From NCBI GenBank assembly GCA_001825565.1, contig MHXM01000026.1:13771-42170 (forward strand): a stretch of 28,400 nucleotides of DNA, read 5' to 3'. This document shows, one piece after another, positions 1 to 6,330 of this stretch; within the stretch, counting starts at the first letter, position 1; each line of letters starts with the position of its first letter. Position numbers and translations under genes: made by a program. The notes beneath the pieces are model-generated. The model worked only from the letters and a program-made list of their open reading frames with translations, was not told where the DNA came from and searched no databases. The DNA is from Desulfuromonadaceae bacterium GWC2_58_13. GTDB lineage: Bacteria > Desulfobacterota > Desulfuromonadia > Desulfuromonadales > Trichloromonadaceae.

Positions 1-185
1 GGGTTTCTCGGGCAGTTGTTTCGGAAGCGCGGCAACGGGTGGTCGGATCAATGACCATCCCTGGATGAATGACGCGCGGTTTGGTGTTTACCATGGATTG
101 AAAACTCGAAGGATCGGCCGATCGCGTTCAGCCGGAAAGGGACCGTTCATCAACACCAAGGTCTGATTTCCGCCGCCATCGAAAA
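1..185. other. Left edge, no gene assigned
   Basis: All three plus-strand frames entering from the left edge close early: frame 1 at 52-54, frame 3 near 64-66, and frame 2 at 164-166. One of them may be the C-terminal tail of a plus-strand gene that begins outside the window. The frame 2 reading stays open for 54 codons and contains a plausible stretch with residues NDHPWMNDARFGVYHG. I do not recognise it and cannot choose between frames. The cytochrome terminator follows at once on the right. Confidence 0.3.
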
Positions 186-216
186 CAGGCCCCGTGGAAT
201 AGAATCACGGGGCCTG
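181..216 (-). terminator. Rho-independent terminator of the multiheme cytochrome gene
   Basis: A perfect 11-bp inverted repeat has arms at 186-196 and 206-216 (CAGGCCCCGTG and its complement) around a 9-base loop. Read on the minus strand it is followed by TTTTC. It lies 33 bases past the stop of the minus-strand cytochrome gene. Confidence 0.85.
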
Positions 217-248
217 CTGCGCTTTCCATGGAGAAATTACGCTCCGAC

Positions 249-1439
249 TCAGTCGTCTTTTTGCGTATGGCATTTGAAACAGCCGTTGCCGGCACTGGCC
301 CCCTGGGGAGTGCCGGCCAGCATGCCGCTGTAATCCCAGCGCAACATGTCGGGAAACGGACTGCCGTGGGCACGGTGACAGGAGAGGCACATCACCTTGT
401 CACTGCCCGGCGTGACCGTCGCCGAAGCGCCGCCAAGTCCCTGCAGGGTTGCCGCGTCGGCCCGGGCCACCGGAACCGTCGGATCGTAGGTCCGGTATTC
501 GTCGTATTCGCCGCTGGCAGGGAGGACGATGCTGGCCGGATGACGCAACCAGGGGTTTCCGTAGCCTCCGTTGGGCAAGCCGCCGAGCGGCCAGGAATGG
601 TAGGTGTTGTGGCAGCCGCCGCAGAAATCGCTGATTCCCTGGACGCTCATGTTGCTGAAGGCGCCATAGGCGAGGGGAGCCCAGGGTTTGTCGCTGTCCT
701 GGTATTCGTTGTGGCGGGTGGCGCTGGGATTCTGCTCCCAGTCGGGGTCTTCGATGCCGGCCACGGCGGGTGGGCTATGGGGGGGGATGTTCTTGAATTT
801 TTTTCCGGCTTTGTTCAGAAACCGGTAGCCGCCACCTTCTTCATCCACATATTTGGCGCCGCCGGCCAGCAGGTTCCGTTCGTCGTCGGCGTGATGGGCC
901 GGATCATGGCAACCGACACAGCCGTTGCCGATAATCGGATTTAACTCGGGGGAACTGTCGTAACGGATCGAAGCCAGCGAGGCATGGCAGCCTCCGAAAC
1001 TGCAGCCGTTCGGCACGGTGCCAAAAGCGGTATCGCCCCCGGGAGCCTTGGACAGGACGCCGTCCTTGACCCGCACGTTGTGTCCGTACCCGTCGCCGCT
1101 GGTTTCCACCCAGAAGAAGTTGCCTCCGGCCAGGGGTTTGGCGGGCGCCGACAGGTTTAACACGATGGGAATCCGGGTCTGGCCGAGGCTGACGATCGTT
1201 TCTCCGGAGGACGAACTATGACAGCCGATACAGGTGTTGTTGAGCAGGTTAACCACCGTGAAGTTGTCGGCATCCTTGGGTGAAAACGCCGAATCCGGGC
1301 GGATGCCGACGACCGAGCCATTCTGTGAATTGTGCATGGTGTGACAGTTGACGCATTCGCCGCGAACCATGGCGATCGCCTGGCCAATTGGCGCCAACAG
1401 GACAAACAACACCACTAGCAGTTGCTTCGAACCTTTCAT
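249..1439 (-). CDS. Secreted seven-heme c-type cytochrome (doubled CXXCH family)
   Basis: This is a 396-residue exported electron-transfer protein. The N-terminus has a basic start (MKGSK), a hydrophobic core and a likely cleavage site after AIA at about residue 23. Covalent heme motifs are six CXXCH at C29, C70, C174, C273, C351 and C387, plus one CX4CH at C146-C151-H152. The closing pair, CLSCHRAHGSPFPDMLRWDY followed about 30 residues later by CFKCH, is typical of the doubled CXXCH cytochromes of Geobacter-like bacteria. Histidines near the motifs (for example HTMH, DPAHH, NTYH) could be distal ligands. The start is supported by AGGAG ten bases upstream. It is probably periplasmic or outer-surface and works in respiratory or extracellular electron transfer; the partner is unknown. 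It appears to be transcribed alone, with its own terminator. Confidence 0.9.
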   Translation of the reverse strand: MKGSKQLLVVLFVLLAPIGQAIAMVRGECVNCHTMHNSQNGSVVGIRPDSAFSPKDADNFTVVNLLNNTCIGCHSSSSGETIVSLGQTRIPIVLNLSAPAKPLAGGNFFWVETSGDGYGHNVRVKDGVLSKAPGGDTAFGTVPNGCSFGGCHASLASIRYDSSPELNPIIGNGCVGCHDPAHHADDERNLLAGGAKYVDEEGGGYRFLNKAGKKFKNIPPHSPPAVAGIEDPDWEQNPSATRHNEYQDSDKPWAPLAYGAFSNMSVQGISDFCGGCHNTYHSWPLGGLPNGGYGNPWLRHPASIVLPASGEYDEYRTYDPTVPVARADAATLQGLGGASATVTPGSDKVMCLSCHRAHGSPFPDMLRWDYSGMLAGTPQGASAGNGCFKCHTQKDD

Positions 1440-1806
1440 ACCACCCCCACTCCTGTTGGTAATTCAGGGTAAATTAAAAAACCCTTGGGAAAAACGGGTT
1501 TTCAAGTTGGTTTTCTGAGTGCCGAGAAAGAGATTTCGGGAAGTGTCCTCCCTGAACGGTTGCCATCGAGCCGATCTGAAAAAATCGATGGTGGAATGGA
1601 GAATTGTGGCCGAAAAAGCGCAAGCAGGAAAAGGCGAAGGCAACCCTGCCGATTTATCGGTCATGCCTTTCGACGAAAACGACAAAGCAACGCTATATTG
1701 CCGATTTCTAAAGGGAGATTTTTAATGTATCCGGGATTATAAGTCAATGATTAATTTGTCGGCCGTTGCCGGATGGGGCCTGGCCGGGGAGGATTCGGCC
1801 GAAAAA
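1440..1806. other. Intergenic region upstream of the cytochrome, with weak candidate elements only
   Basis: This 367-base gap separates the cytochrome start from the 3' end of slyD. Read on the minus strand, a weak hairpin (arms 1478-1484 and 1496-1502, AAAACCC/GGGTTTT) is followed by a T-run and could be a leader attenuator of the cytochrome. A plus-strand reading frame, 1588-1725, encodes about 45 residues (MVEWRIVAEKAQ at its start) but has no ribosome binding site. A good Shine-Dalgarno (AAGGGAG, 1711-1717) stands before a five-codon ORF, MYPGL (1725-1742). A GC-rich dyad with arms 1759-1765 and 1796-1802 lies beyond the slyD stop but lacks a T-run. None of these is convincing alone. Confidence 0.35.
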
Positions 1807-2235
1807 TCAATCAACCGCTTCCAATTGCAGGGCGAAGGTCAGGTCGAGTCCGGCCAGCGGATGGTTGCCGTCCAGAACCACCTCGGTGTCATCGACCCGG
1901 ATCACCCGCATCGACAGTGCGCTGCCGTCGGCGAGCTGCAATTGCACTTTCTGGCCCGGTTTCGGATCGTTTGCCGCCGGCAGCGAGTCGCGCCGCAACG
2001 CCAGGATGTTCTCCATGAGGCGCGGTCCGTAGGCCTGCTCGGCTGGGATCAACAGGTTCTTCGCCTGCCCTCTGACCATGCCGACGATCGCCTGCTCCAG
2101 GGCGGGAAATACCTCTCCGGCGCCGATGGTGAAGCGGAGCGGTTCCCGTTCCTGGGTGCTGTCGAAGATATAGCCGTTGTCGAGGGTGCCGATATAATGG
2201 ATGCTCACCCTGTCGCCCTGCTCTGCTCTTTTCAC
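1807..2235 (-). CDS. slyD: SlyD-like FKBP-type peptidyl-prolyl cis-trans isomerase
   Basis: This is a 142-residue cytoplasmic prolyl isomerase/chaperone. The FKBP half starts at GDRVSIHYIGTLDNGYIFDST, residues about 7-27, and the insert-in-flap segment follows residue 65 or so. The closing strand signature LDGNHPLAGLDLTF is characteristic of SlyD. The histidine- and cysteine-rich nickel-binding tail of enterobacterial SlyD is absent, so a role as a metallochaperone is not supported by sequence. I place the start at the GTG at 2235: AAGGAG overlaps the stop of the upstream gene and sits seven bases before it. An upstream ATG at 2304 would run deep into the preceding gene. Four bases separate it from the macro-like gene, so it is the last gene of a tight minus-strand operon and may help fold that operon's products. 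Confidence 0.88.
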   Translation of the reverse strand: MKRAEQGDRVSIHYIGTLDNGYIFDSTQEREPLRFTIGAGEVFPALEQAIVGMVRGQAKNLLIPAEQAYGPRLMENILALRRDSLPAANDPKPGQKVQLQLADGSALSMRVIRVDDTEVVLDGNHPLAGLDLTFALQLEAVD

Positions 2236-2239
2236 GGCT

Positions 2240-2668
2240 TTACTCCTTGCTGATGACCAGGAAACGGTCATCGAAATATCTTTCCAGTATCGGCCTGATT
2301 TCATGCCACATCAGGCCGCCGCTGCCGCAGCCGGGGCGGGGCACCACCACCTGTGGCCAGCCTTTGGCTTCGACCAGAGCCCGCAATTCCGAGCAGGAGC
2401 GTTCGATCAGGCTCAGGCCGGGGAGTTCAAAAGGGCTGTTTTCCACCGGAAAACTGACCAGCCCGTGCTCCAGTTCATGGACATGGTTGCCACGGGCCAG
2501 GATCAGCGCCCCGAGTTGTCCGGCCACCTCCGGAAACCGATCCCGCGCCTGGCGGGCACAGCCTCGCGGCATGGCGCATTCCCCTTTGGGGCTGACCAGT
2601 CCGCCGGTGGTGATGCAGACCGGCGCCGCACCGAGATGATCCCACAGGTCGCCGACCAGTTCTCTCAC
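2240..2668 (-). CDS. Macro-domain-like ADP-ribose-binding protein
   Basis: This 142-residue protein resembles the compact macro-like family found in phages and bacteria. Landmarks are CITTGGLVSPKGECAMPRGC at residues 18-37 (the usual ADP-ribose-loop position, followed by AMPRGCARQA), the segment LVSFPVENSPF around 70-80, and VVVPRPGCGSGGLMW at 107-121. Known macro domains bind ADP-ribose and some remove it from proteins or nucleic acids; whether this one is catalytic cannot be told. The start is a GTG that overlaps the stop of the upstream gene (GTGA), so the two are translationally coupled, and slyD follows after four bases. An ADP-ribose-related step in the neighbouring cluster is an inference from this position only. 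Confidence 0.7.
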   Translation of the reverse strand: MRELVGDLWDHLGAAPVCITTGGLVSPKGECAMPRGCARQARDRFPEVAGQLGALILARGNHVHELEHGLVSFPVENSPFELPGLSLIERSCSELRALVEAKGWPQVVVPRPGCGSGGLMWHEIRPILERYFDDRFLVISKE

Positions 2669-2967
2669 CGGGCCGGCACTCCGAGAATGCCGCGCATCAC
2701 CCCGACCAGGCAGTCGTAGACCCCCTCGCGGGAATCGACGAAGCGGGGGATGTCGTGGTTGAGGATTTCTTCCAGCCGGTGCAGCACCGCGCCGTCGTTG
2801 GTGCCCAGCGCATCCATCACTTGTTCGAACATGGGGATCACCTCGTAGAGATCATCGCGGTCGAAGGGATGGGGGTCGGGCAGGCCGCTGAACTTGGGCA
2901 GTTCGCGGGTTTCCTTTTTGCGCGGGTAGCGGTATTGCAAATCCGAAGGTTTGATCATTATGCCCAT
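2665..2967 (-). CDS. Conserved-looking 100-residue cytosolic protein of unknown function
   Basis: I do not recognise a domain. From the ATG at 2967 (AAAGGAG seven bases upstream) it encodes 100 residues, opening with a basic segment, MGIMIKPSDLQYRYPRKKET, then PKFSGLPDPHPFDRDDLY and a likely helical C-terminal half (residues 40-97). It has no signal peptide or membrane segment, and its single cysteine lies near the C-terminus (VYDCLVG). A longer frame upstream to 3054 would overlap the preceding gene and is not needed. It lies 35 bases after the cysteine-tail gene and overlaps the macro-like gene, so the three are probably co-transcribed. A second ATG three codons in is possible. Confidence 0.75.
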   Translation of the reverse strand: MGIMIKPSDLQYRYPRKKETRELPKFSGLPDPHPFDRDDLYEVIPMFEQVMDALGTNDGAVLHRLEEILNHDIPRFVDSREGVYDCLVGVMRGILGVPAR

Positions 2968-3002
2968 GCGGCGACTCCTTTGGCTGATCGTTTTTCGTCC
3001 GG

Positions 3003-3251
3003 TCAGCCGCAACTCGAACCGCAGCCGCCGGCCTTCGAACAGTGACTGCGGCACAGGCCTCGGCTGGCGCCGCTGTGAACGGCGGTGAACGCGGCCAGGC
3101 TGTCGCCATCGACAAACCAGTGATCGTCGACTTCGCAGCCAACGATCAGCTTACGTTTGATGTGCATGTAAATACTCAGCGAGGTGGTCTTGAGCATGCG
3201 GGCCGCCTCTTCAATCGGAACCAGGGTGGCGCATAGGAGTGCTTCGGCCAT
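3003..3251 (-). CDS. Small helix-turn-helix protein with a cysteine-rich C-terminal tail
   Basis: This 82-residue protein has two parts. Residues 10-57 resemble an excisionase/MerR-like helix-turn-helix (PIEEAARMLKTTSLSIYMHI, then DDHWFVDGDSLAAF). The last 16 residues are a glycine/serine/cysteine tail, CRSHCSKAGGCGSSCG, with cysteines at 67, 71, 77 and 81; C7 and C39 lie in the body. The tail could bind a metal or Fe-S cluster, or be a substrate for modification. The start at 3251 has AAGGAG seven bases upstream. It is the first gene of the tight four-gene run and follows a radical SAM gene across a terminator. Alternatives are a redox- or metal-sensing regulator of the cluster, or a leader-plus-core peptide modified by the radical SAM enzyme; sequence alone does not decide. 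Confidence 0.8.
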   Translation of the reverse strand: MAEALLCATLVPIEEAARMLKTTSLSIYMHIKRKLIVGCEVDDHWFVDGDSLAAFTAVHSGASRGLCRSHCSKAGGCGSSCG

Positions 3252-3267
3252 GACGATTCTCCTTATC

Positions 3268-3302
3268 GAAAAAAATGCCCGCCGGAAAAAACTTCCGCGG
3301 GC
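3268..3302 (-). terminator. Terminator or attenuator between the radical SAM gene and the cysteine-tail gene
   Basis: Read on the minus strand, a stem formed by 3297-3302/3277-3282 (GCCCGC/GCGGGC) is extended inward by GGAA/TTCC pairs with one bulge, and is followed by seven T residues (3269-3275). The T-run ends only about 18 bases before the ATG at 3251, abutting the Shine-Dalgarno. There is no room for a promoter between it and that gene. Confidence 0.8.
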
Positions 3303-3318
3303 GTCGTTGCCGGTTGAG

Positions 3319-3336
3319 GGATACGCCGTCGTATCC
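3319..3336 (-). repeat. Second hairpin in the radical SAM/cysteine-tail gap
   Basis: A perfect 7-bp inverted repeat (arms 3319-3325 and 3330-3336, loop of four) lies between the radical SAM stop and the terminator hairpin. On the minus strand the loop reads ACGG. A third, weaker stem (3354-3358/3367-3371) sits just before it, so the whole 132-base gap is likely structured RNA. Confidence 0.55.
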
Positions 3337-3383
3337 GTGTTGAATTCTGCCTGGTTCCATTTGCAGGGAACGGGCCAGTCCCG

Positions 3384-4796
3384 CTAGAAATAGATCTGGA
3401 ACCCCTCGGCCAACTGTTCGTAGCCGACCAGCTCAGCCAGCAAACCGGCTTCGGCCGGGCCTGCAAAAGCCCCTTCATTCAGTAGAAAATATTTCGTAAA
3501 TTCAACTATTTCGTCACCGGTAAGCAGAAAGTCCCGACCAACCCGGGCCCGCTCGACGATAACCTGCTTTCGGTTGCCGATTTTTACGGCAACAAAGGGG
3601 TTGTGGTAGCTGACCGATGACAGTTGTCTGCTGGCGGAGTAGGCGATTTGCAGGGAGAATGCTGAAAAATCAATCAGTGGCCAGAGCCGGGGATGCACGC
3701 TCAGGCGCTCTTTCGAATGGCTGAGCTGCCACAACTCTGCGGGCAGGGCCTGGGCGCGGAACCTCTCCACCTGATGGCCGATATCGATGGTGCCGCCGAG
3801 CAGGGTCAGGGCGCGCAGGTAGCCGGCGGGGGTGAGCGTTTCAAACCCCTTGCCGACAAAAGCGGCGTTGCGCCGGCGCGAGGCCAGCGCCTGGTAGCGA
3901 TTTTTGTAGACGAAGGAGCAGTAGTTGACCGGCAGTCCAAGGCGTTGGTCCAGGGAATATTGCAGCAACTCCAGCGCAGTCAGCTCCGATTCGAGCACGG
4001 TCACCTTGTCGCCGTGGACAAAGGTGTAGTTCCGCGCCGCCAGCTGATCGAAATTGTACGGCGTCAGCCGAAGTTGGTGCAGGTTGAGATGATTGACTCC
4101 CGTTTCCCGCATTTCCACCATGTGGGATTTCATCCGCTCCCGATCTTCGGGGATGGCGGGGATTTCCACGGTCACCGTCGGGATCACTCCCACCGCGAGT
4201 CGCAGCTTGTCCAGACGATAGCCGGTGGCGCCGATGTCGAAGCGGATCTCGTCGAGACCGGCATCCCGCAGCCGGTTGAGGATCTCGGGATGGACCAGGG
4301 TTCCATTGGTGTAGAGCCAGACATGCATGCGATCGCCGAAATGCCGCTTGATCGCCGTCACAAAGGCCAGGCTGCGTCCCGGGGTGAGCAGGGGCTCGCC
4401 GCCGCTGATGCTGGCGCCGGCGAAGCCGAAGCGTTCCAGGTAGGCGACGTAATCGGCGGGAGTGCGGAAATCGACGGTGTTGGTGGTCGGCAGGCCGATT
4501 TCGTCTTGCGAGGTCGGGCAGAAGAAGCAGCGACAGTTGCAGCGGCCGTTGATGAACAGGCACGACCAGCCTCCCTCGGCGCAGATCCGGCAGCCGGGCG
4601 AGAGTTCCCGCAGGTCGAGCTTGGTGCCGCCGCAACCGGTCAGCGCCCGCCCATTCAGGGCGTGGAGCAGCTCCGCTCGCCGGGTTTCGGCCCGGGCGGC
4701 GGCAGGTGGATCGAGAAAGGTCAGTTGCCGGTAACGGTCGCCGTATTCCTGTCGGTTGGCCTCGATGTTCCGTTGTTGCCACGGAAAAATGTTCAT
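3384..4796 (-). CDS. Radical SAM enzyme of unknown substrate with an extra N-terminal cysteine cluster
   Basis: This 470-residue cytoplasmic enzyme has the radical SAM [4Fe-4S] signature C86-x3-C90-x2-C93 (CNCRCFFC; C88 is an additional cysteine) and the SAM-contact motif SGGEPLLTP at 131-139. Before it lie four more cysteines, C55, C69, C72 and C79, in the segment around SPGCRICAEGGWSC; they could hold an auxiliary cluster or zinc. The C-terminal 270 residues contain almost no cysteine, so there is no SPASM domain. I start it at the ATG at 4796, preceded by GGAGGAG at nine bases; the longer frame from 4901 reads through a strong hairpin and lacks support. The family looks like an AstB/chuR-type or tungsten/peptide-modifying radical SAM enzyme, but I cannot assign the reaction. 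The downstream cysteine-tail protein is a candidate substrate by position. Confidence 0.85.
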   Translation of the reverse strand: MNIFPWQQRNIEANRQEYGDRYRQLTFLDPPAAARAETRRAELLHALNGRALTGCGGTKLDLRELSPGCRICAEGGWSCLFINGRCNCRCFFCPTSQDEIGLPTTNTVDFRTPADYVAYLERFGFAGASISGGEPLLTPGRSLAFVTAIKRHFGDRMHVWLYTNGTLVHPEILNRLRDAGLDEIRFDIGATGYRLDKLRLAVGVIPTVTVEIPAIPEDRERMKSHMVEMRETGVNHLNLHQLRLTPYNFDQLAARNYTFVHGDKVTVLESELTALELLQYSLDQRLGLPVNYCSFVYKNRYQALASRRRNAAFVGKGFETLTPAGYLRALTLLGGTIDIGHQVERFRAQALPAELWQLSHSKERLSVHPRLWPLIDFSAFSLQIAYSASRQLSSVSYHNPFVAVKIGNRKQVIVERARVGRDFLLTGDEIVEFTKYFLLNEGAFAGPAEAGLLAELVGYEQLAEGFQIYF

Positions 4797-4822
4797 GGCC
4801 GGATGCTCCTCCAGGATCCAAG

Positions 4823-4857
4823 TCACCCCCTTCCGGCCACGGCCGCCAAGGGGGTGA
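4823..4857 (-). promoter_or_regulatory. Strong hairpin in the radical SAM gene leader
   Basis: Arms 4823-4832 and 4848-4857 (TCACCCCCTT/AAGGGGGTGA) are perfectly complementary over 10 bp, and an inner 5-bp stem, CGGCC/GGCCG (4834-4838/4841-4845), continues after a small bulge. It ends about 26 bases before the ATG and just ahead of the Shine-Dalgarno. No T-run follows, so it is not a simple terminator; translational control or protein binding is possible. Confidence 0.55.
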
Positions 4858-5018
4858 TAACAGCGCGAAATATAGTTGATAATCCGGACTTCGCCTAGCA
4901 TTATTCGTGGCTGGGCATGTTTTTCACAACGATCAACGGTACGCCTCCATGAAAATAGCCGCTGGCAATCTGTCCCATAGGCGCTAAACTATCATTATTA
5001 TTATGTGGTAATATTCCG

Positions 5019-6245
5019 ATGGAGTGCATCTTGTCAGGACAACCCGGACAAAAACTGCTCATCGTAGGCACTAGCCTGGCCTACTTGCTGATCGGCCTGG
5101 AAGTGTTGTTCATGATCACTCCTTTTGCACTGTTTTTCTATTCGGTCTACGGGCCGATCCTCAAATGGTTTGCCTCTTCGCCGGCCACGGCCTGGCTCAA
5201 CGAATTCTTTCTGCCGCACATGATTTTCATCGACGACCCGCTGCTGATCGGCCTGTCGTACCTGCAGGCGTTGTTCGTCATCGGTCTGGTGCTGTTCCTG
5301 GTTGCCGCCATTCCCTTGTACTATGGTCGCCTGTTCAAAAAAGAGGTGGTCAGTTTCGGTCCCTACGCCCGTATCCGCCATCCCCAGTACTTGTCTCTGG
5401 CCCTGTCGGGGTTCGGTCTGATGCTGTACTGGCCGCGATTCATGGTGTTGATTTTTTACGTCACCATGCTGTTCGTCTACTACCTGCTGGCCCGCAACGA
5501 AGAATGGCGAATGAAGCGGGAGCAACCCGGAAGTTATCCCGAGTACATGGGCCGCACCTGGATGTTTTTGCCGGGCGAACCGGGGGGCAAGGTTTACCGC
5601 CTGCTGTTCGGTTGGATTCCTGCCAAAGGGCTCGGCCTGCTGGCGCTCTATCTGGTTATCCTGAGCCTTTCGGTGTCGACGGCGCTGGGGCTGCGGGCGT
5701 ATACCCTTGATCGTCTGCCGCGGGCGGTCAGCGGCGACATGCACCTGGTTTCGGTCTACCCCCGGCCGGCCGACAAGTTGCAACAGCTCTATGGGCGGGC
5801 GCTCGAATCCGCCGAGGTCCGGAATTTCCTGCAGGCCAACCGCATCAGTCTGGCCTATCTGATGCCGGGGGATTTCTTTCTGACCGGCCTGTTGCTCGAA
5901 GAAGGGCCGCGCTTTTCCGAAGCCAAACTGAAACGCTATCCGCATCTGCGGGATGCGGAAAAAGGCCGGCATAGCGGCGGCCTGGTCAAGTTTTTCCGCC
6001 TTGGCTACAAGTTTTTCCAGACCATCGGCACCACCCGCCGGGTCTACGATTTCGAGCGGATAGTGTTTACCCGTACCCGCGAGATCGATGGCAGCCCGGC
6101 CCCGCCAGAGCGGGCCTTTGCCATCGGGGTGGTCCGCAACCCGGCCCTGGTGGTCGATATTGACTTTGAAAGCGGCGAGATCGTTTCGATACAGACGGTT
6201 TCCGGCCGACACAGCTGGGGCGAGCTGCCAATGCCCGTGTTATGA
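5019..6245 (+). CDS. Membrane methyltransferase (isoprenylcysteine/phospholipid type) fused to a soluble C-terminal domain
   Basis: The 408-residue protein has several membrane segments (about residues 12-45, 75-102, 125-157 and 203-226). Between them is the signature of the isoprenylcysteine carboxyl methyltransferase/phospholipid methyltransferase superfamily: SFGPYARIRHPQYLSLALSG at 112-131 and ARNEEWRMKREQPGSYPEYM at 158-177, which in the family form the S-adenosylmethionine and substrate site. Residues about 230-408 form a soluble domain I do not recognise (PRAVSGDMHLVSVYPRP at its start). The natural substrate is unknown; bacterial members methylate lipids or small molecules. The start is uncertain: the ATG at 5019 lacks a clear ribosome binding site, whereas a TTG at 5031 has GGAG six bases upstream. 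It is divergent from the radical SAM gene. Confidence 0.75.
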   Translation: MECILSGQPGQKLLIVGTSLAYLLIGLEVLFMITPFALFFYSVYGPILKWFASSPATAWLNEFFLPHMIFIDDPLLIGLSYLQALFVIGLVLFLVAAIPLYYGRLFKKEVVSFGPYARIRHPQYLSLALSGFGLMLYWPRFMVLIFYVTMLFVYYLLARNEEWRMKREQPGSYPEYMGRTWMFLPGEPGGKVYRLLFGWIPAKGLGLLALYLVILSLSVSTALGLRAYTLDRLPRAVSGDMHLVSVYPRPADKLQQLYGRALESAEVRNFLQANRISLAYLMPGDFFLTGLLLEEGPRFSEAKLKRYPHLRDAEKGRHSGGLVKFFRLGYKFFQTIGTTRRVYDFERIVFTRTREIDGSPAPPERAFAIGVVRNPALVVDIDFESGEIVSIQTVSGRHSWGELPMPVL

Positions 6246-6264
6246 AATGAAATTTCGGTCCACG

Positions 6265-6287
6265 GCACAGGGTTCCGAACCCTGTGC
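6265..6287 (+). repeat. Perfect hairpin between the methyltransferase and PilZ genes
   Basis: A 10-bp perfect inverted repeat (GCACAGGGTT at 6265-6274, complement at 6278-6287, loop CCG) is not followed by T residues. It sits 20 bases past one stop and 44 before the next start. It may be an RNA stem or an operator. Confidence 0.6.
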
Positions 6288-6330
6288 TGTCGACTTCCCT
6301 CCCATGCAAATACTTAGAATCCGAGGAATC

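Noticed and set aside
1464..1685. 73-codon minus-strand frame upstream of the cytochrome
   Set aside because: It overlaps the likely leader, has no ribosome binding site and looks compositionally random.
3003..3005. Possible selenocysteine at the TGA ending the cysteine-tail gene
   Set aside because: The frame continues only 14 codons, and no SECIS-like hairpin follows the TGA; an ordinary stop is simpler.
2969..3054. N-terminal extension of the 100-residue protein
   Set aside because: It would overlap the cysteine-tail gene and bypass a well-placed AAAGGAG at the ATG at 2967.
3319..3336. Guanidine-II (mini-ykkC) riboswitch, because the hairpin loop reads ACGG on the minus strand
   Set aside because: That class needs two matching ACGR hairpins before a transporter or guanidine gene; no good second hairpin and no such gene is here.
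3693..4898. 401-codon plus-strand frame opposite the radical SAM gene
   Set aside because: The minus-strand gene has clear catalytic motifs and a ribosome binding site; the plus-strand product is a low-information shadow.
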